A DNA stretch of 39,252 nucleotides, taken from contig JAPKEA010000004.1 in the NCBI GenBank assembly GCA_028822275.1, positions 1 to 39,252 of the forward strand, given 5' to 3'. Shown here piece after piece: positions 17,719 to 28,090 of this stretch. The notes beneath the pieces are model-generated. The model was not told the DNA's origin and did not search any database. It saw only the letters and a list, made by a program, of their open reading frames with translations. Position 1 is the first letter of the stretch, and each line of letters opens with the position of its first letter. The translations under genes were made by a program, and so were the position numbers. The DNA is from Planktomarina sp. (GTDB taxonomy: Bacteria > Pseudomonadota > Alphaproteobacteria > Rhodobacterales > Rhodobacteraceae).

Positions 17719-18521
17719 GCCCCACCACAGACGTGAAGACTTATTCAGGTTTCAGACTGGCAACAATTTTTTGTATGGTGATACTCTATGCACCACTTAT
17801 AGTAGTAACTATCTATTCATTTAACGCATCAAACTCTATCACTGTTTGGAAAGGCCTGTCGTTCCGATGGTATGTGGACGTATTTATTGGCCCCGAAAGT
17901 ACTAAGTTCAAACAAGCAGCTTTAAATTCATTTTCTATCGCTTTCATTGCAGGCACTTTGGCCACATGCATTGCCACAGCGGCTGCAACAGCAATAGTAC
18001 GAGGCGGTCGATACCGACTGCGGGCTCCCTCCTTAGGCCTTATAACACTCCCAATCATGGTCCCTGAGATCGTGCTTGCTGTGGCAACATTAATCTTTTT
18101 TAATTCTATTGGATTTACGCGCGGCTATCTTACGATTCTCATTGCACACACTGCATTTTGTATTCCCTTTGCGTACTTGCCTATTCAAGCGCGGATGCAA
18201 GGGATCGAGGACAGTTTTGAGCATGCGGCTATGGATTTATATGCCACTAGGTCGCAAGCGTTCCGACGTATACTTTTTCCACTGATGTTGCCTGGCATCA
18301 TCTCAGGCTTCTTGCTGGCCTTTATTGTCAGCCTCGATGATTTCATCATCACCAACTTTGTTAAAGGGGCAGGTATTGAAACCCTCCCAACAGCAATCTT
18401 TGGCTCGGTGAAACAAGGGCTTAAGCCCAATATCATGGCGATCTCTACGATGCTTCTATGCCTCTCGATCGTGATGGTGACAATTTCCTACTTCATATCG
18501 AAGTGGGATAAAACAAAGTAA
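17715..18521 (+). CDS. potC: polyamine-type ABC transporter permease
   Basis: EHAAMDLYATRSQAFRRILFPLMLPGIISGFLLAFIVSLDDFIITNFVKG; ATGA overlap with potB. Confidence 0.92.
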   Translation: MSPTTDVKTYSGFRLATIFCMVILYAPLIVVTIYSFNASNSITVWKGLSFRWYVDVFIGPESTKFKQAALNSFSIAFIAGTLATCIATAAATAIVRGGRYRLRAPSLGLITLPIMVPEIVLAVATLIFFNSIGFTRGYLTILIAHTAFCIPFAYLPIQARMQGIEDSFEHAAMDLYATRSQAFRRILFPLMLPGIISGFLLAFIVSLDDFIITNFVKGAGIETLPTAIFGSVKQGLKPNIMAISTMLLCLSIVMVTISYFISKWDKTK

Positions 18522-18539
18522 AAACAAGGAGTTATATAA

Positions 18540-19568
18540 ATGAAACTTATGACAAAAACTGCTATGGCCTTAGCCTTGATAGCGAATTCTGCTGCTGCGA
18601 ATGGCGAACTCGTAATCTATCACTGGTTTGAGTATATGCCCGCAGAGTTGCTTGAAAAGTTCACAGCTGAAACAGGAATATCAGTCACCATGGATACGTT
18701 CGACTCGAACGAAGCCATGCTCGCATCACTGAAAGCCGGCGGCATGGGCACTTATGACGTTGCCGTACCAGGTGATTATATGGTTGCCATTATGGCAAAT
18801 CAGGGCTTGCTCGATACGATTGCAGACGGAGAGCTATCCAACAAAGGAAATATCTCACCCGCATGGGCAGACCCTTCTTTTGATCCAGGCCGCAAACATT
18901 CTATTCCTTATCAGTGGGGCTCAACATCCTTTTCGGTCAACACTGATGATTATGCTGGTGACATAAACACAACTGATATTCTGTTTAATCCGCCAGCTGA
19001 GCTTTCAGGCAAAATTAATATGCTCGACAGTCAAGGCGAAGTAATGGCTCTCGCATCACTACACATGGGCTTCCCACAATGCTCAAGTGATAGAGAGCAA
19101 TTACAGGCCCTAAATGATATGCTAGAGGAGGCAAAAAAGCATTGGGCGTCGTTCAATTCAGACACCGCACGTGAAGTTTTAGTATCGGGAGATGCATCTG
19201 TTGGAATGATCTATGACGGTTTCAGCGCAAAGGCCCGCGAAGAGCGCGCCTCCATTAAATACGCCTTCCCAACACAAGGCTACGTTGTTTGGATGGATAA
19301 CGTTGTCCTCTTAAATGACGCCCCAAACCGCGATAGCGCAATTGCGTTCATGGACTTCATGCTTGTACCAGAAAACATAGCGGCAGTTTCAAATTATGCG
19401 CGTTATGGCTTGGGTGTCTCAGGCGCCGAAGAATACCTTGATCCCGCATTGGCAACATTGCCAGAATCAAACCCACCAGCAACAGCAGGCGACGGAGCGT
19501 TTATCGAAGTTTGCGACCAGGCAACACAGACAATATATGACCAAATTTGGACGAACCTTAAAAACTAA
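18540..19568 (+). CDS. potD: polyamine-type ABC transporter substrate-binding protein
   Basis: Signal peptide then ELVIYHWFEYMPAELLEKFTAETGISVTMDTFDSNEAMLASLKAG. Confidence 0.92.
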   Translation: MKLMTKTAMALALIANSAAANGELVIYHWFEYMPAELLEKFTAETGISVTMDTFDSNEAMLASLKAGGMGTYDVAVPGDYMVAIMANQGLLDTIADGELSNKGNISPAWADPSFDPGRKHSIPYQWGSTSFSVNTDDYAGDINTTDILFNPPAELSGKINMLDSQGEVMALASLHMGFPQCSSDREQLQALNDMLEEAKKHWASFNSDTAREVLVSGDASVGMIYDGFSAKAREERASIKYAFPTQGYVVWMDNVVLLNDAPNRDSAIAFMDFMLVPENIAAVSNYARYGLGVSGAEEYLDPALATLPESNPPATAGDGAFIEVCDQATQTIYDQIWTNLKN

Positions 19569-19589
19569 GCTAACGTTGGTCCACCGATT

Positions 19590-19620
19590 GGCGGCCTTTT
19601 TCCGGAGGCCGCCATTTTTA
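19590..19620 (+). terminator. rho-independent terminator after potD
   Basis: ggcggcct-ttttccgg-aggccgcc followed by attttta. Confidence 0.85.
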
Positions 19621-19800
19621 ATTTAGGAGCAAGCTGATTAAATAATCATGGCTGCGCGTGCGAGGCACTAGCTCCCACGCAGGCCCACCCAGCAGATTAG
19701 CTTTCCTGACGCGGTAGCGGGTTGGATGAGTGCTTGGGTCAAGGTTAAATCTGATGTAATATAGAATAAATTAGTCATAATATCAGCGAGGCTGTCTAGC

Positions 19801-20490
19801 ATGAAAGCCGCATACAAGGATGTCAAATCGGACATCTTGTCAAAGATCACCAAAGGGGAATGGGCTCTGGGCAGCCTTATTCCCAATGAAGTAGATCTTG
19901 CCACGACTTATGGCTGCGTGCGTTCCACAGTAAACCGCGCGATGCGCGAGCTTGCTGATGAAGGCCTTATTGAGAGACGTAGAAAGGCAGGTACACGTGT
20001 TCGGATGACTCCAATCCGTCAAGCGCGGTTTGACATCCCCATTGTGCGTGCCGAAATCGAGGCAAAAGGCGCGGAATACCGTTATTCTCTTGTCAGCAGT
20101 TCTGTTGAACCAGCACCAGATTGGTTGCGCGCGCGGCTTAAACTATCCAAAAAAAGCGAAGTTTTGCGTTTAGTTTGCATGCATTATGCTGATGGTGATC
20201 CTTACCAGCACGAAGATAGATGGATAAATCTTGTTAGCTTGCCTCAGGCGCAAACAGTAAATTTTTCAGATGTAGGGCCGAATGAGTGGCTTGTTTCCAC
20301 AATACCATTTTCGGACGTTGAAATCAGTTTTTCGGCGGGGTTAGCTGATCAAAGACTGAATGATTACCTGACCTGCGCCTTGGGCGATCCAGTTTTTACC
20401 ATCGAACGGTCAACATGGTGGGAGGGGCAGGCAGTCACCTATGTTCGGCTTACGTACAAGCCTGGTCACCGTTTGACGACCCGGTACTAA
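19801..20490 (+). CDS. hutC: GntR-family (HutC subfamily) transcriptional regulator, likely histidine-utilisation repressor
   Basis: wHTH GSLIPNEVDLATTYGCVRSTVNRAMRELADEGLIERRRKAGTRV, UTRA-like C-terminal domain; adjacent to hut genes. Confidence 0.85.
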   Translation: MKAAYKDVKSDILSKITKGEWALGSLIPNEVDLATTYGCVRSTVNRAMRELADEGLIERRRKAGTRVRMTPIRQARFDIPIVRAEIEAKGAEYRYSLVSSSVEPAPDWLRARLKLSKKSEVLRLVCMHYADGDPYQHEDRWINLVSLPQAQTVNFSDVGPNEWLVSTIPFSDVEISFSAGLADQRLNDYLTCALGDPVFTIERSTWWEGQAVTYVRLTYKPGHRLTTRY

Positions 20491-20505
20491 ACCGAAAATG
20501 CACTA

Positions 20506-20538
20506 CTGCCATCATCTGACAGCAGCGCAATTTTTTTT
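20506..20538 (+). terminator. possible terminator between convergent hutC and hutU
   Basis: ctgcca-tcatc-tgacag imperfect stem followed by an 8-T run. Confidence 0.4.
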
Positions 20539-22204
20539 ATAAAATACCAGGGAGGTTCAGCCCACTTTCACGTGCGCAATCCAGCGCATCGCCATAGCCT
20601 GCATCAGCATGGCGCATCACACCTGTGGCTGGATCGTTCCACAGAACCCGCCCGATCCGGCGGTCTGCGTCCTCAGTGCCATCGCAGCAGATTACCATGC
20701 CAGAATGCTGCGAGAACCCCATTCCTACGCCACCGCCGTGGTGCAGGGAAACCCAAGTGGCGCCAGAGGCAGTGTTTAGGAGTGCATTCAACAAAGGCCA
20801 GTCCGACACAGCGTCGGAGCCATCTTTCATGCTCTCTGTTTCGCGGTTTGGCGAAGCAACGGAGCCAGAATCGAGGTGATCACGGCCAATGACAATCGGG
20901 GCGCTCAACTCACCCGTGCGTACCATCTCATTAAAGGCGAGGCCCAGCTTGTGACGGACACCCAGGCCAACCCAGCAAATGCGCGCGGGCAGACCTTGGA
21001 AGCTAATCCGCTCACGGGCCATATCGAGCCAATTATGCAAGTGCTTATCTTCAAAGAGGATCTCTTTGACCTTAGCATCAGTTTTATAAATGTCCTCAGG
21101 GTCGCCCGACAGCGCCACCCAGCGGAACGGGCCGATGCCACGACAGAACAGTGGGCGTATATAAGTAGGTACAAAACCGGGGAAATCAAAGGCATTCGCC
21201 AGTCCTTCTTCCAGCGCCATCTGGCGAATATTGTTTCCATAATCAACCGTCGGGATACCAGCAGCATGGAAATCCACCATCGCTTTGACCTGTACTTTCA
21301 TCGAGGCCCGGGCGGCTTTCTCAACGGCCTTTGGGGCGCTCTCACGTTTTTCTTTCCATTGCGCCATTGTCCAACTTTGTGGCAGATAACCATTTATTGG
21401 ATCGTGGGCCGAGGTTTGATCAGTCACGATATCAGGACGCACACCGCGTTTGACCAATTCAGGGAAGACGTCGGCCGCATTGCCTAACAAGCCGACGGAT
21501 TTAGCCTCGCCTGCGGCGGTCCAACGTTCGATCATCTCTAATGCTTCGTCTAGTGTTTCCGCCTTTTCGTCGACGTATTTTGTCCGCAGTCGGAAATCGA
21601 TGCTGTCGGGATTGCATTCCACAGCGAGGCAGCAGGCACCAGCCATTACCGCGGCTAATGGCTGGGCACCACCCATGCCACCAAGACCTCCCGTTAGGAT
21701 CCACTTCCCTTTGAGTGAGCCACCGTAGTGCTGGCGGCCAGCCTCGACGAATGTTTCATAGGTCCCTTGAACGATGCCTTGAGAACCAATGTAAATCCAA
21801 GAGCCAGCCGTCATCTGGCCATACATCGCAAGGCCCTTTTTATCGAGCTCATTGAAATGGTCCCATGTGGCCCAATGCGGCACTAGATTGGAGTTAGCAA
21901 TCAGGACACGCGGCGCGTCTTTATGGGTCTGGAACACGCCAACAGGCTTTCCAGATTGCACCAGCAACGTCTGGTCTTCTTCCAGTTCACGCAGGGAGGT
22001 GACGATCATGTCAAAGTCTTTCCACGTCCGTGCTGCGCGGCCGATGCCACCATAAACTACAAGTTCATGCGGGTTCTCAGCCACGTCAGGGTGCAAATTG
22101 TTCATCAGCATGCGCAGGGGCGCTTCGGTTAGCCAGCTTTTGGCAGTAAGTTCGTTGCCAGTAGCGGGAAAGATGTCACGGGTGTTCTTGCGCGGATCGC
22201 TCAT
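20537..22204 (-). CDS. hutU: urocanate hydratase
   Basis: [70 protein letters not shown]. Confidence 0.97.
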   Translation of the reverse strand: MSDPRKNTRDIFPATGNELTAKSWLTEAPLRMLMNNLHPDVAENPHELVVYGGIGRAARTWKDFDMIVTSLRELEEDQTLLVQSGKPVGVFQTHKDAPRVLIANSNLVPHWATWDHFNELDKKGLAMYGQMTAGSWIYIGSQGIVQGTYETFVEAGRQHYGGSLKGKWILTGGLGGMGGAQPLAAVMAGACCLAVECNPDSIDFRLRTKYVDEKAETLDEALEMIERWTAAGEAKSVGLLGNAADVFPELVKRGVRPDIVTDQTSAHDPINGYLPQSWTMAQWKEKRESAPKAVEKAARASMKVQVKAMVDFHAAGIPTVDYGNNIRQMALEEGLANAFDFPGFVPTYIRPLFCRGIGPFRWVALSGDPEDIYKTDAKVKEILFEDKHLHNWLDMARERISFQGLPARICWVGLGVRHKLGLAFNEMVRTGELSAPIVIGRDHLDSGSVASPNRETESMKDGSDAVSDWPLLNALLNTASGATWVSLHHGGGVGMGFSQHSGMVICCDGTEDADRRIGRVLWNDPATGVMRHADAGYGDALDCARESGLNLPGIL

Positions 22205-23001
22205 GATACGCCTTTCATGGTGGGGGCCAACGCGGCCAGTTGTGTCAGGATAGATTTAAGGTGTGGGCGCAGGCGTGCGGCCTTGCTCCGGTCAAAGGTC
22301 CACGGGCCAGCTTCTTTGGCTAGGTAGGTGCTCTGTGCAAGTTCCATCTGGATCGCGTGCAACCCTTCATCAGGGCATCCATAATGGCGCGTTGTCCAGC
22401 CACCTTTGAAGCGGCCATTGGTGATTGAGGTATAACCTACAGCAGTGTTGCACACCGCTTGGGTCGTCGACTCGATGTCACAGGCGCAGGTGGTACCAAG
22501 GTTTGTGCCAATGTTGAAATCAGGCAGGATGCCATCAAATAGAAATGGAATGTGTGAGCGGATTGAATGACAATCATAGAGGATCGCTAAGCCATGAAGG
22601 TTGCGAACCCGCTCCAACTCGGCCTGCAGGGCGGCGTGGTAGGGAGCGTGAAACATCCGTTGTCGGGTTCTGACATCACCCTCGTCAGGTGGAGTCTTCC
22701 AGATATCATGGCCGTCAAAATTGGTCAGTGGGACTAATCCTGTCGAGTTCTGCCCCGGATAAAGCGAGGCACCAGTTGGATCACGGTTGGCGTCAATAAC
22801 ATAACGATGAAAGGTGGCCCGCACAGTTGTAGCGCCCGCTAGTAGACCATTATAGAGAGTATGAATATGCCAATCGGTATCATCGAGACCACGTCCACAA
22901 AGGTTTAGATCTGCAATAATAGTATCGGGAATGTAAGTTCCAGTGTGCGGCAAACCGAGCACGATTGGGCTATTTCCCTGATAAATTTCTACCGGTTTCA
23001 A
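22201..23001 (-). CDS. hutG: N-formylglutamate deformylase/amidohydrolase
   Basis: [57 protein letters not shown] overlap with hutU. Confidence 0.94.
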   Translation of the reverse strand: MKPVEIYQGNSPIVLGLPHTGTYIPDTIIADLNLCGRGLDDTDWHIHTLYNGLLAGATTVRATFHRYVIDANRDPTGASLYPGQNSTGLVPLTNFDGHDIWKTPPDEGDVRTRQRMFHAPYHAALQAELERVRNLHGLAILYDCHSIRSHIPFLFDGILPDFNIGTNLGTTCACDIESTTQAVCNTAVGYTSITNGRFKGGWTTRHYGCPDEGLHAIQMELAQSTYLAKEAGPWTFDRSKAARLRPHLKSILTQLAALAPTMKGVS

Positions 23002-24536
23002 GCGGAAAGTTCCGGCATGGCCACGCCTGCGGCGGTCACGATATCACCACTTGAAATGATTGCGGCAGCGAGTTCCAGATCTGGGGCCAGGTAGCGGTCT
23101 TCGCCCATGGTGGCCACATCCTCGCGAACCCGCGAAACAACACGCTGCAAAGTTTCACTCGTTTTTAGTGGTGCACGGAAATCGATACCCTGTGCGCCAC
23201 ATAGCAACTCAACCCCAAGAATAAACTCAAGGTTTGTGACCATTTGCCCCAAGCGTCTGGCGCCGTGTGCGGCCATGCTCACATGGTCCTCTTGGTTGGC
23301 GGAAGTCGGCGTGCTGTCGGTCACACATGGGTTTGCCAGATGTTTGTTTTCACTCATAAGGGCGGCGGTGGTGACTTCGGCAATCATATAACCACTGTTT
23401 AGACCCGGATTAGGCGTGAGGAACGGTGGCAGGTTAAAGCTGAGAACCGGATCGACAATGAGCGCGACCCGACGCTGCGCGATAGCACCAATCTCAGCGA
23501 TTGCCAGCGCGATCATATCAGCGGCAAATCCTACGGGCTCGGCGTGAAAGTTACCACCTGAGACGATTAAATCAGCTTCGACCAAAACCAATGGGTTATC
23601 CGTCGCGGCATTGGCCTCAATCTCGAGCGTATGGGACGCCATACGTAAAACATCCATTGCAGCACCAGTGACCTGTGGCTGGCAGCGGATGCAATATGGG
23701 TCCTGGACGCGTGCATCATCGACCATATGACTATCGCGGATTTTAGAGCCCACAAGAAGAGCAGACATGGTCTCACCCGCCTCGATCTGGCCACGGTGAC
23801 CACGAAGCAAGTGGATTTCGGGCTGCAACGGGGCAGTCGACCCCATGATTGCATCCGTGGACAGCGCCGATGTGATCAACGCCGCATGTGCGGCCCGCCA
23901 AGCACCAAATAGTCCGGCAAGGGCAAAAGCGGTGGAGAATTGTGTGCCGTTGATTAGCGCTAGGCCTTCCTTTGGGCCAAGATCAACAGGGGTTAACCCA
24001 GCGGCAGATAGCGCCTTGGAACCCGACATGACCTGACCCTCGAACTCAGCCTCGCCATAGCCCATCATGGCGGCGGCCATGTGCGCAAGGGGCGCCAGAT
24101 CGCCCGAGGCACCGACAGAGCCTTGCGCGGGAATGACAGGAGTGACCCCTTTCTCAAGCATCGCCTCAATCTGATCTACGATCTCAAGACGTACGCCAGA
24201 TGCACCACGCCCAAGGCTTAAAAGTTTAAGCGCCATTAAAAGCCGCACGTGGGGGCGTGGAATCGCAGGGCCAACACCGCAGCAATGCGATAAGATCAGA
24301 TTGCGCTGCAATGTGGCTGTGTCCTTGGAGGCTATTTTTACAGATGCAAGTTTGCCAAAACCCGTGTTTACGCCGTAAACTGCATCGGTGCCAGCGACAG
24401 CCTTTGCAATGCAGGCCTGAGCGCGTTCAATAGCTGGGCGGCACAGGGGGTCAAGACGCACTGCTGCCTCTGACCAATAGATTTTGGCCAAATCAGCTAG
24501 AGTGACAGCGCCGGGTATCAGCGTAAGTGTGGTCAC
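22998..24536 (-). CDS. hutH: histidine ammonia-lyase
   Basis: MIO motif [17 protein letters not shown] start at 24536 ([12 protein letters not shown]) with ggaggt upstream and GTGA overlap with the hutI stop; preferred over ORF-track start 24617. Confidence 0.96.
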   Translation of the reverse strand: MTTLTLIPGAVTLADLAKIYWSEAAVRLDPLCRPAIERAQACIAKAVAGTDAVYGVNTGFGKLASVKIASKDTATLQRNLILSHCCGVGPAIPRPHVRLLMALKLLSLGRGASGVRLEIVDQIEAMLEKGVTPVIPAQGSVGASGDLAPLAHMAAAMMGYGEAEFEGQVMSGSKALSAAGLTPVDLGPKEGLALINGTQFSTAFALAGLFGAWRAAHAALITSALSTDAIMGSTAPLQPEIHLLRGHRGQIEAGETMSALLVGSKIRDSHMVDDARVQDPYCIRCQPQVTGAAMDVLRMASHTLEIEANAATDNPLVLVEADLIVSGGNFHAEPVGFAADMIALAIAEIGAIAQRRVALIVDPVLSFNLPPFLTPNPGLNSGYMIAEVTTAALMSENKHLANPCVTDSTPTSANQEDHVSMAAHGARRLGQMVTNLEFILGVELLCGAQGIDFRAPLKTSETLQRVVSRVREDVATMGEDRYLAPDLELAAAIISSGDIVTAAGVAMPELSA

Positions 24537-25759
24537 AATATACCTCCAAAAATGCGAGAATGTAAGGGGTTGAAACCGATGCGGTAGGCGAGTTCTGCAG
24601 GGTGTTTGACGTCCCAAACGACCAGGTCAGCGCGCATACCTTTTTTGATAAGTCCCGTGTCGGAAAGCCCGAGTGCAAGTGCCGCGTTGATGGTAACGCC
24701 GCGCAGCGCCTCTTCTGGCGTCAGACGAAACAGGGTGCAGCCCATGTTAAGCGCCAGCAGCAAAGAGTGAAGCGGCGACGAGCCTGGATTGATGTCCGTG
24801 GCCAACGCCATGGGAACACCGTGTTTGCGCAATAGGTCGATCGGCGGCGCTTGGGTTTCTCGCAATGTGTAGAAGGCACCGGGCAAAATGACGGCAATTG
24901 TGCCCGCATCCACCATGGCTTTGACGCCATCTTCGTCAAGATATTCGATGTGATCTGCTGACAACGCGCCATAGCTGGCGGCCAGTTTGGCACCACCACT
25001 GTTTGAGAGTTGCTCTGCGTGGAGCTTCACGGGCAAGCCCAATTCACGCGCAACATCAAAAACGCGCGCAATCTGCGATGGGTTAAATGCAATGCCTTCG
25101 CAGAACCCATCCACGACATCTACCAGACCTTCGGCATGGGCGGCGCGGAGGGTCGGAATGCAGACCTCATCAATATAGTTGTCATCTCGGCCAGTGTATT
25201 CTGCAGGTGTGGCATGTGCCCCAAGAAAAGTGGTTTTTACCCGGATCTGGCGATTTTTGGCGATTGATCTAGCCACCCGTAGCATGCGCAGTTCGGTATC
25301 TGTTTCAAGGCCATAACCTGACTTGATTTCGATGCTGGTCACACCTTCAGCAATCAACGCGTCAACGCGGCGTAGGGCGTCGCGCAGGAGTGTGTCTTCT
25401 GAGGCAGATCGCGTTGCGGTTACGGTAGAGACAATTCCACCACCAGCGCGTGCCAACTCTTCATAGCTCGCACCCTTCAATCGCATTTCAAATTCCACCG
25501 AACGATCACCTCCATGCACAATGTGGGTGTGGCAGTCGATCAGACCGGGTGTAACAGTGCGACCATCAAAGCTTTCACGAGGCAGACTTGCGAAGGCTGT
25601 AGGTAATTCTGCGACTGGTCCAACCCACGCAATCACCCCTTCAGTTATGGCTATAGCCGCGTTTTCAATCATTCCATAGGCGTCTTGGTTCTCGCACATC
25701 GTTGCTGCGTTAAGGTCAACAAAGAGCTTGCTGGTTTTCATCATCTTCAGGTTATCCAT
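24533..25759 (-). CDS. hutI: imidazolonepropionase
   Basis: [82 protein letters not shown]. Confidence 0.97.
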   Translation of the reverse strand: MDNLKMMKTSKLFVDLNAATMCENQDAYGMIENAAIAITEGVIAWVGPVAELPTAFASLPRESFDGRTVTPGLIDCHTHIVHGGDRSVEFEMRLKGASYEELARAGGGIVSTVTATRSASEDTLLRDALRRVDALIAEGVTSIEIKSGYGLETDTELRMLRVARSIAKNRQIRVKTTFLGAHATPAEYTGRDDNYIDEVCIPTLRAAHAEGLVDVVDGFCEGIAFNPSQIARVFDVARELGLPVKLHAEQLSNSGGAKLAASYGALSADHIEYLDEDGVKAMVDAGTIAVILPGAFYTLRETQAPPIDLLRKHGVPMALATDINPGSSPLHSLLLALNMGCTLFRLTPEEALRGVTINAALALGLSDTGLIKKGMRADLVVWDVKHPAELAYRIGFNPLHSRIFGGIL

Positions 25760-25799
25760 GACACAAATTATTCTTTTATAATACGCAATAATCTGTATT

Positions 25800-25811
25800 A
25801 TGTCTATACAT
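25800..25811. promoter_or_regulatory. candidate HutC operator between hutI and hutF
   Basis: ATGTCTATACAT contains GT-N-TA-N-AC, the described HutC-subfamily core, in the 73-bp divergent intergenic region. Confidence 0.5.
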
Positions 25812-25832
25812 AAAGTTTGAAAAGGCGCCTAA

Positions 25833-27191
25833 ATGATTTTTGCAAAACAAGTCAAACTGCCTAGCGGTTGGGCGAAAAATGTGCGTTTGACCTTCACTAG
25901 CGGGCGGATCACCGCCATTGATGTTGGGCAGAACCCAGAGGCGTCGGATGTGGTGGTGGACACTGTTCTGCCGGCACTGGCCAACTTGCACAGTCACAGT
26001 TTTCAACGCGCGATGGCGGGTATGACCGAGTTTCGCATGGCTGGTAAAGATAGCTTCTGGACGTGGCGTGATTTGATGTATCGGTTTACGGCGAACCTTA
26101 CGCCCGATCATATCGAGGCTATTTCAGCTTTCGTCTTTCTGGAGATGCAAGAGGCGGGCTATGCCAGTGTTGGCGAGTTTCATTACCTACATCATCAACC
26201 AGGAGGTACCCCTTATGAAGATCCAGGTGAGTTATCAGCCCGCATTGCCGCGGCTGCGGAGAAGACGGGTATTGGCCTGACACATTTGCCGGTTCTATAT
26301 ACATATGGCGGGGCTGGGAAGGTGCCGCTTGAGGCGGGTCAGGCCCGATTTGGAAATTCCGTTGATCAGTTCAACGCCTTGGTTGGACGTGCCCAAGAGG
26401 TTGTAGCCGATCTGCCTGCAGACTGTCTTGTAGGCATAGCACCGCATTCATTGAGGGCCACGTCACCAGAAGATTTAAAGGCTGTCCTTAAGGTACATGG
26501 CTCTGGCCCCGTTCATATTCATATTGCAGAGCAACCCAAAGAGGTGGCCGATATTCAAGGTTGGCTTGGCGCTCGGCCAGTAGAATGGTTACTTGCCAAT
26601 GCCAATGTGACATCGCGTTGGTGCCTGATCCACGCGACCCACATGACCACAGAAGAGACCGTACATATGGCGCGGTCTGGCGCGGTTGCCGGTCTTTGCC
26701 CTGTGACAGAAGCAAATTTGGGCGATGGGGCGTTTAATGGTCCTGGTTACTTGGCCGAAAATGGGGTCTTCGGCATCGGGTCGGATTCAAATGTCTTAAT
26801 CTCGCTGACTGAAGAATTACGCACCTTGGAATATTCGCAGCGCCTGCGCGACATGGCGCGCAATGTAATGGTGGTGGGTGAAGGCCCTGTCGGCGAAGCG
26901 CTTTATATGGGTGCTGCAAAAGGTGGAGCGCAGGCTTTGGGTCGTGGCACGGGTACCATTGTCATCGGCGAATTGGCGGATCTGGTTGCGATCGACAGTA
27001 CATCGCCCACACTTTGCTACCTCCGCGATGACCAGCTTTTGGACGGGCTGGTCTTTGCCGCCAAAGATGCTGTTGTGACGGATGTTTGGTCAGCGGGACG
27101 TCATGCGGTCAAATCGGGGCGCCATATCAGCCACAATGAGATTACGACTGCTTACCGGGCCACGATGCAAAGCTTGATAGCACTACTCTGA
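25833..27191 (+). CDS. hutF: N-formimidoyl-L-glutamate deiminase
   Basis: LPALANLHSHSFQRAMAGMTEFRMAGKDSFWTWRDLMYRF, GIAPHSLRAT, HIHIAEQPKEV. Confidence 0.95.
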   Translation: MIFAKQVKLPSGWAKNVRLTFTSGRITAIDVGQNPEASDVVVDTVLPALANLHSHSFQRAMAGMTEFRMAGKDSFWTWRDLMYRFTANLTPDHIEAISAFVFLEMQEAGYASVGEFHYLHHQPGGTPYEDPGELSARIAAAAEKTGIGLTHLPVLYTYGGAGKVPLEAGQARFGNSVDQFNALVGRAQEVVADLPADCLVGIAPHSLRATSPEDLKAVLKVHGSGPVHIHIAEQPKEVADIQGWLGARPVEWLLANANVTSRWCLIHATHMTTEETVHMARSGAVAGLCPVTEANLGDGAFNGPGYLAENGVFGIGSDSNVLISLTEELRTLEYSQRLRDMARNVMVVGEGPVGEALYMGAAKGGAQALGRGTGTIVIGELADLVAIDSTSPTLCYLRDDQLLDGLVFAAKDAVVTDVWSAGRHAVKSGRHISHNEITTAYRATMQSLIALL

Positions 27192-27757
27192 GGCAAATAA
27201 GTAAGGCGGATTTCCATGAGTGCGTCGCCTGGATTGAGGTTGAGTATCGCCTTTGTCGTTTTGGCGAAAGCGGTGTCACCCAGGCCGAGCCGCGTTGCGT
27301 TTATGGAGGGCTTTCCTGACAGTACATGAAAGCCGACGATGCCATCTTTGGGCGGCGCGACAGCCATTGTGGACGGCCCGCGATGTGTGACCACCTCGCC
27401 CGTGCAATCGGTTGGGTCAAACATCAGGTTCAGGTCAATGAGTGGGCCGTCTCTAAGCTGCGATGAAATCTTAAGGCTTCCGTCAAATTGGACGGGTTGC
27501 CAAAGGTCAGCGTCAAGCATGCCCCCTGCATGTTTCAAAACCATGCCACCACCTGACACCACTGTCAGTATGCGCGTAAGACCTGCAAATTCCGAAAAGG
27601 CACCATCTTGGTCCACGTCTGCACGGCTTAGTCGCCATGCGGTCTTTTCATCCATCTTGCCTGCTGCAATTTCACGAGTCGTGCCACCACCATTTTTCCA
27701 AGGCACCTCAACAAGGTCACTGCAACGTAGAAAGTCCATTAGTTTCATTCCATCCAA
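27152..27757 (-). CDS. hutD: HutD family protein
   Basis: LVEVPWKNGGGTTREIAAGK...WRLSRADVDQDGAFSEFAGLTRILTVVSGGGMVL. Confidence 0.9.
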   Translation of the reverse strand: MDGMKLMDFLRCSDLVEVPWKNGGGTTREIAAGKMDEKTAWRLSRADVDQDGAFSEFAGLTRILTVVSGGGMVLKHAGGMLDADLWQPVQFDGSLKISSQLRDGPLIDLNLMFDPTDCTGEVVTHRGPSTMAVAPPKDGIVGFHVLSGKPSINATRLGLGDTAFAKTTKAILNLNPGDALMEIRLTYLPQSSAIKLCIVAR

Positions 27758-27970
27758 TTTTTAAAGCCACATCACTTGAGCAGATCTCAATTGAGACGCG
27801 CAAATTACAATAATATCATCTATGTGCGTTTTTTTAAATTATATTGATGAACTTATCATGTGGGTATATGGCAGATTGCCTCGAGTTTGAGCCACATTAA
27901 AAACAACTTGATTTTCTTATTATTCGTTTGAGAATGTTGAAAACTCACCCAACAATGGCAACATGATTAT

Positions 27971-28079
27971 GAGCAGGCAATACAAACTATCTATGAGCAA
28001 ATCTAGACGAACGTTAAAAACTAAGCCAACATTGGTCGAACACTAGGCGGCCTTTTCACGGAGGCCACCATTTCTATTT
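27971..28079 (+). pseudogene. decayed potD 3' end plus its terminator (second copy)
   Basis: Matches 19514-19624 at roughly 80% by eye; reading frame EQAIQTIYEQI*TNVKN* versus DQATQTIYDQIWTNLKN* (Trp codon replaced by TAG); terminator ggcggcct-tttcacgg-aggccacc retained. Confidence 0.85.
28046..28075 (+). terminator. terminator copied from the potD locus
   Basis: ggcggcct tttcacgg aggccacc atttct; one G-U pair in stem. Confidence 0.65.
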
Positions 28080-28090
28080 AAGGAATAGGT

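Noticed and set aside
20572-21728. Plus-strand ORFs (up to 203 aa) opposite hutU
   Set aside because: Antisense to a conserved enzyme; GC-rich third positions create open shadow frames.
24537-24617. Upstream extension of hutH ([15 protein letters not shown]...)
   Set aside because: Lies inside hutI; GTG at 24536 has a good Shine-Dalgarno and the standard N-terminus.
19620-27970. hut block as a transposon flanked by direct repeats
   Set aside because: The flanking copies are a potD gene tail and terminator, not insertion-sequence ends; no transposase or integrase is present, so only a duplication/insertion history is claimed.
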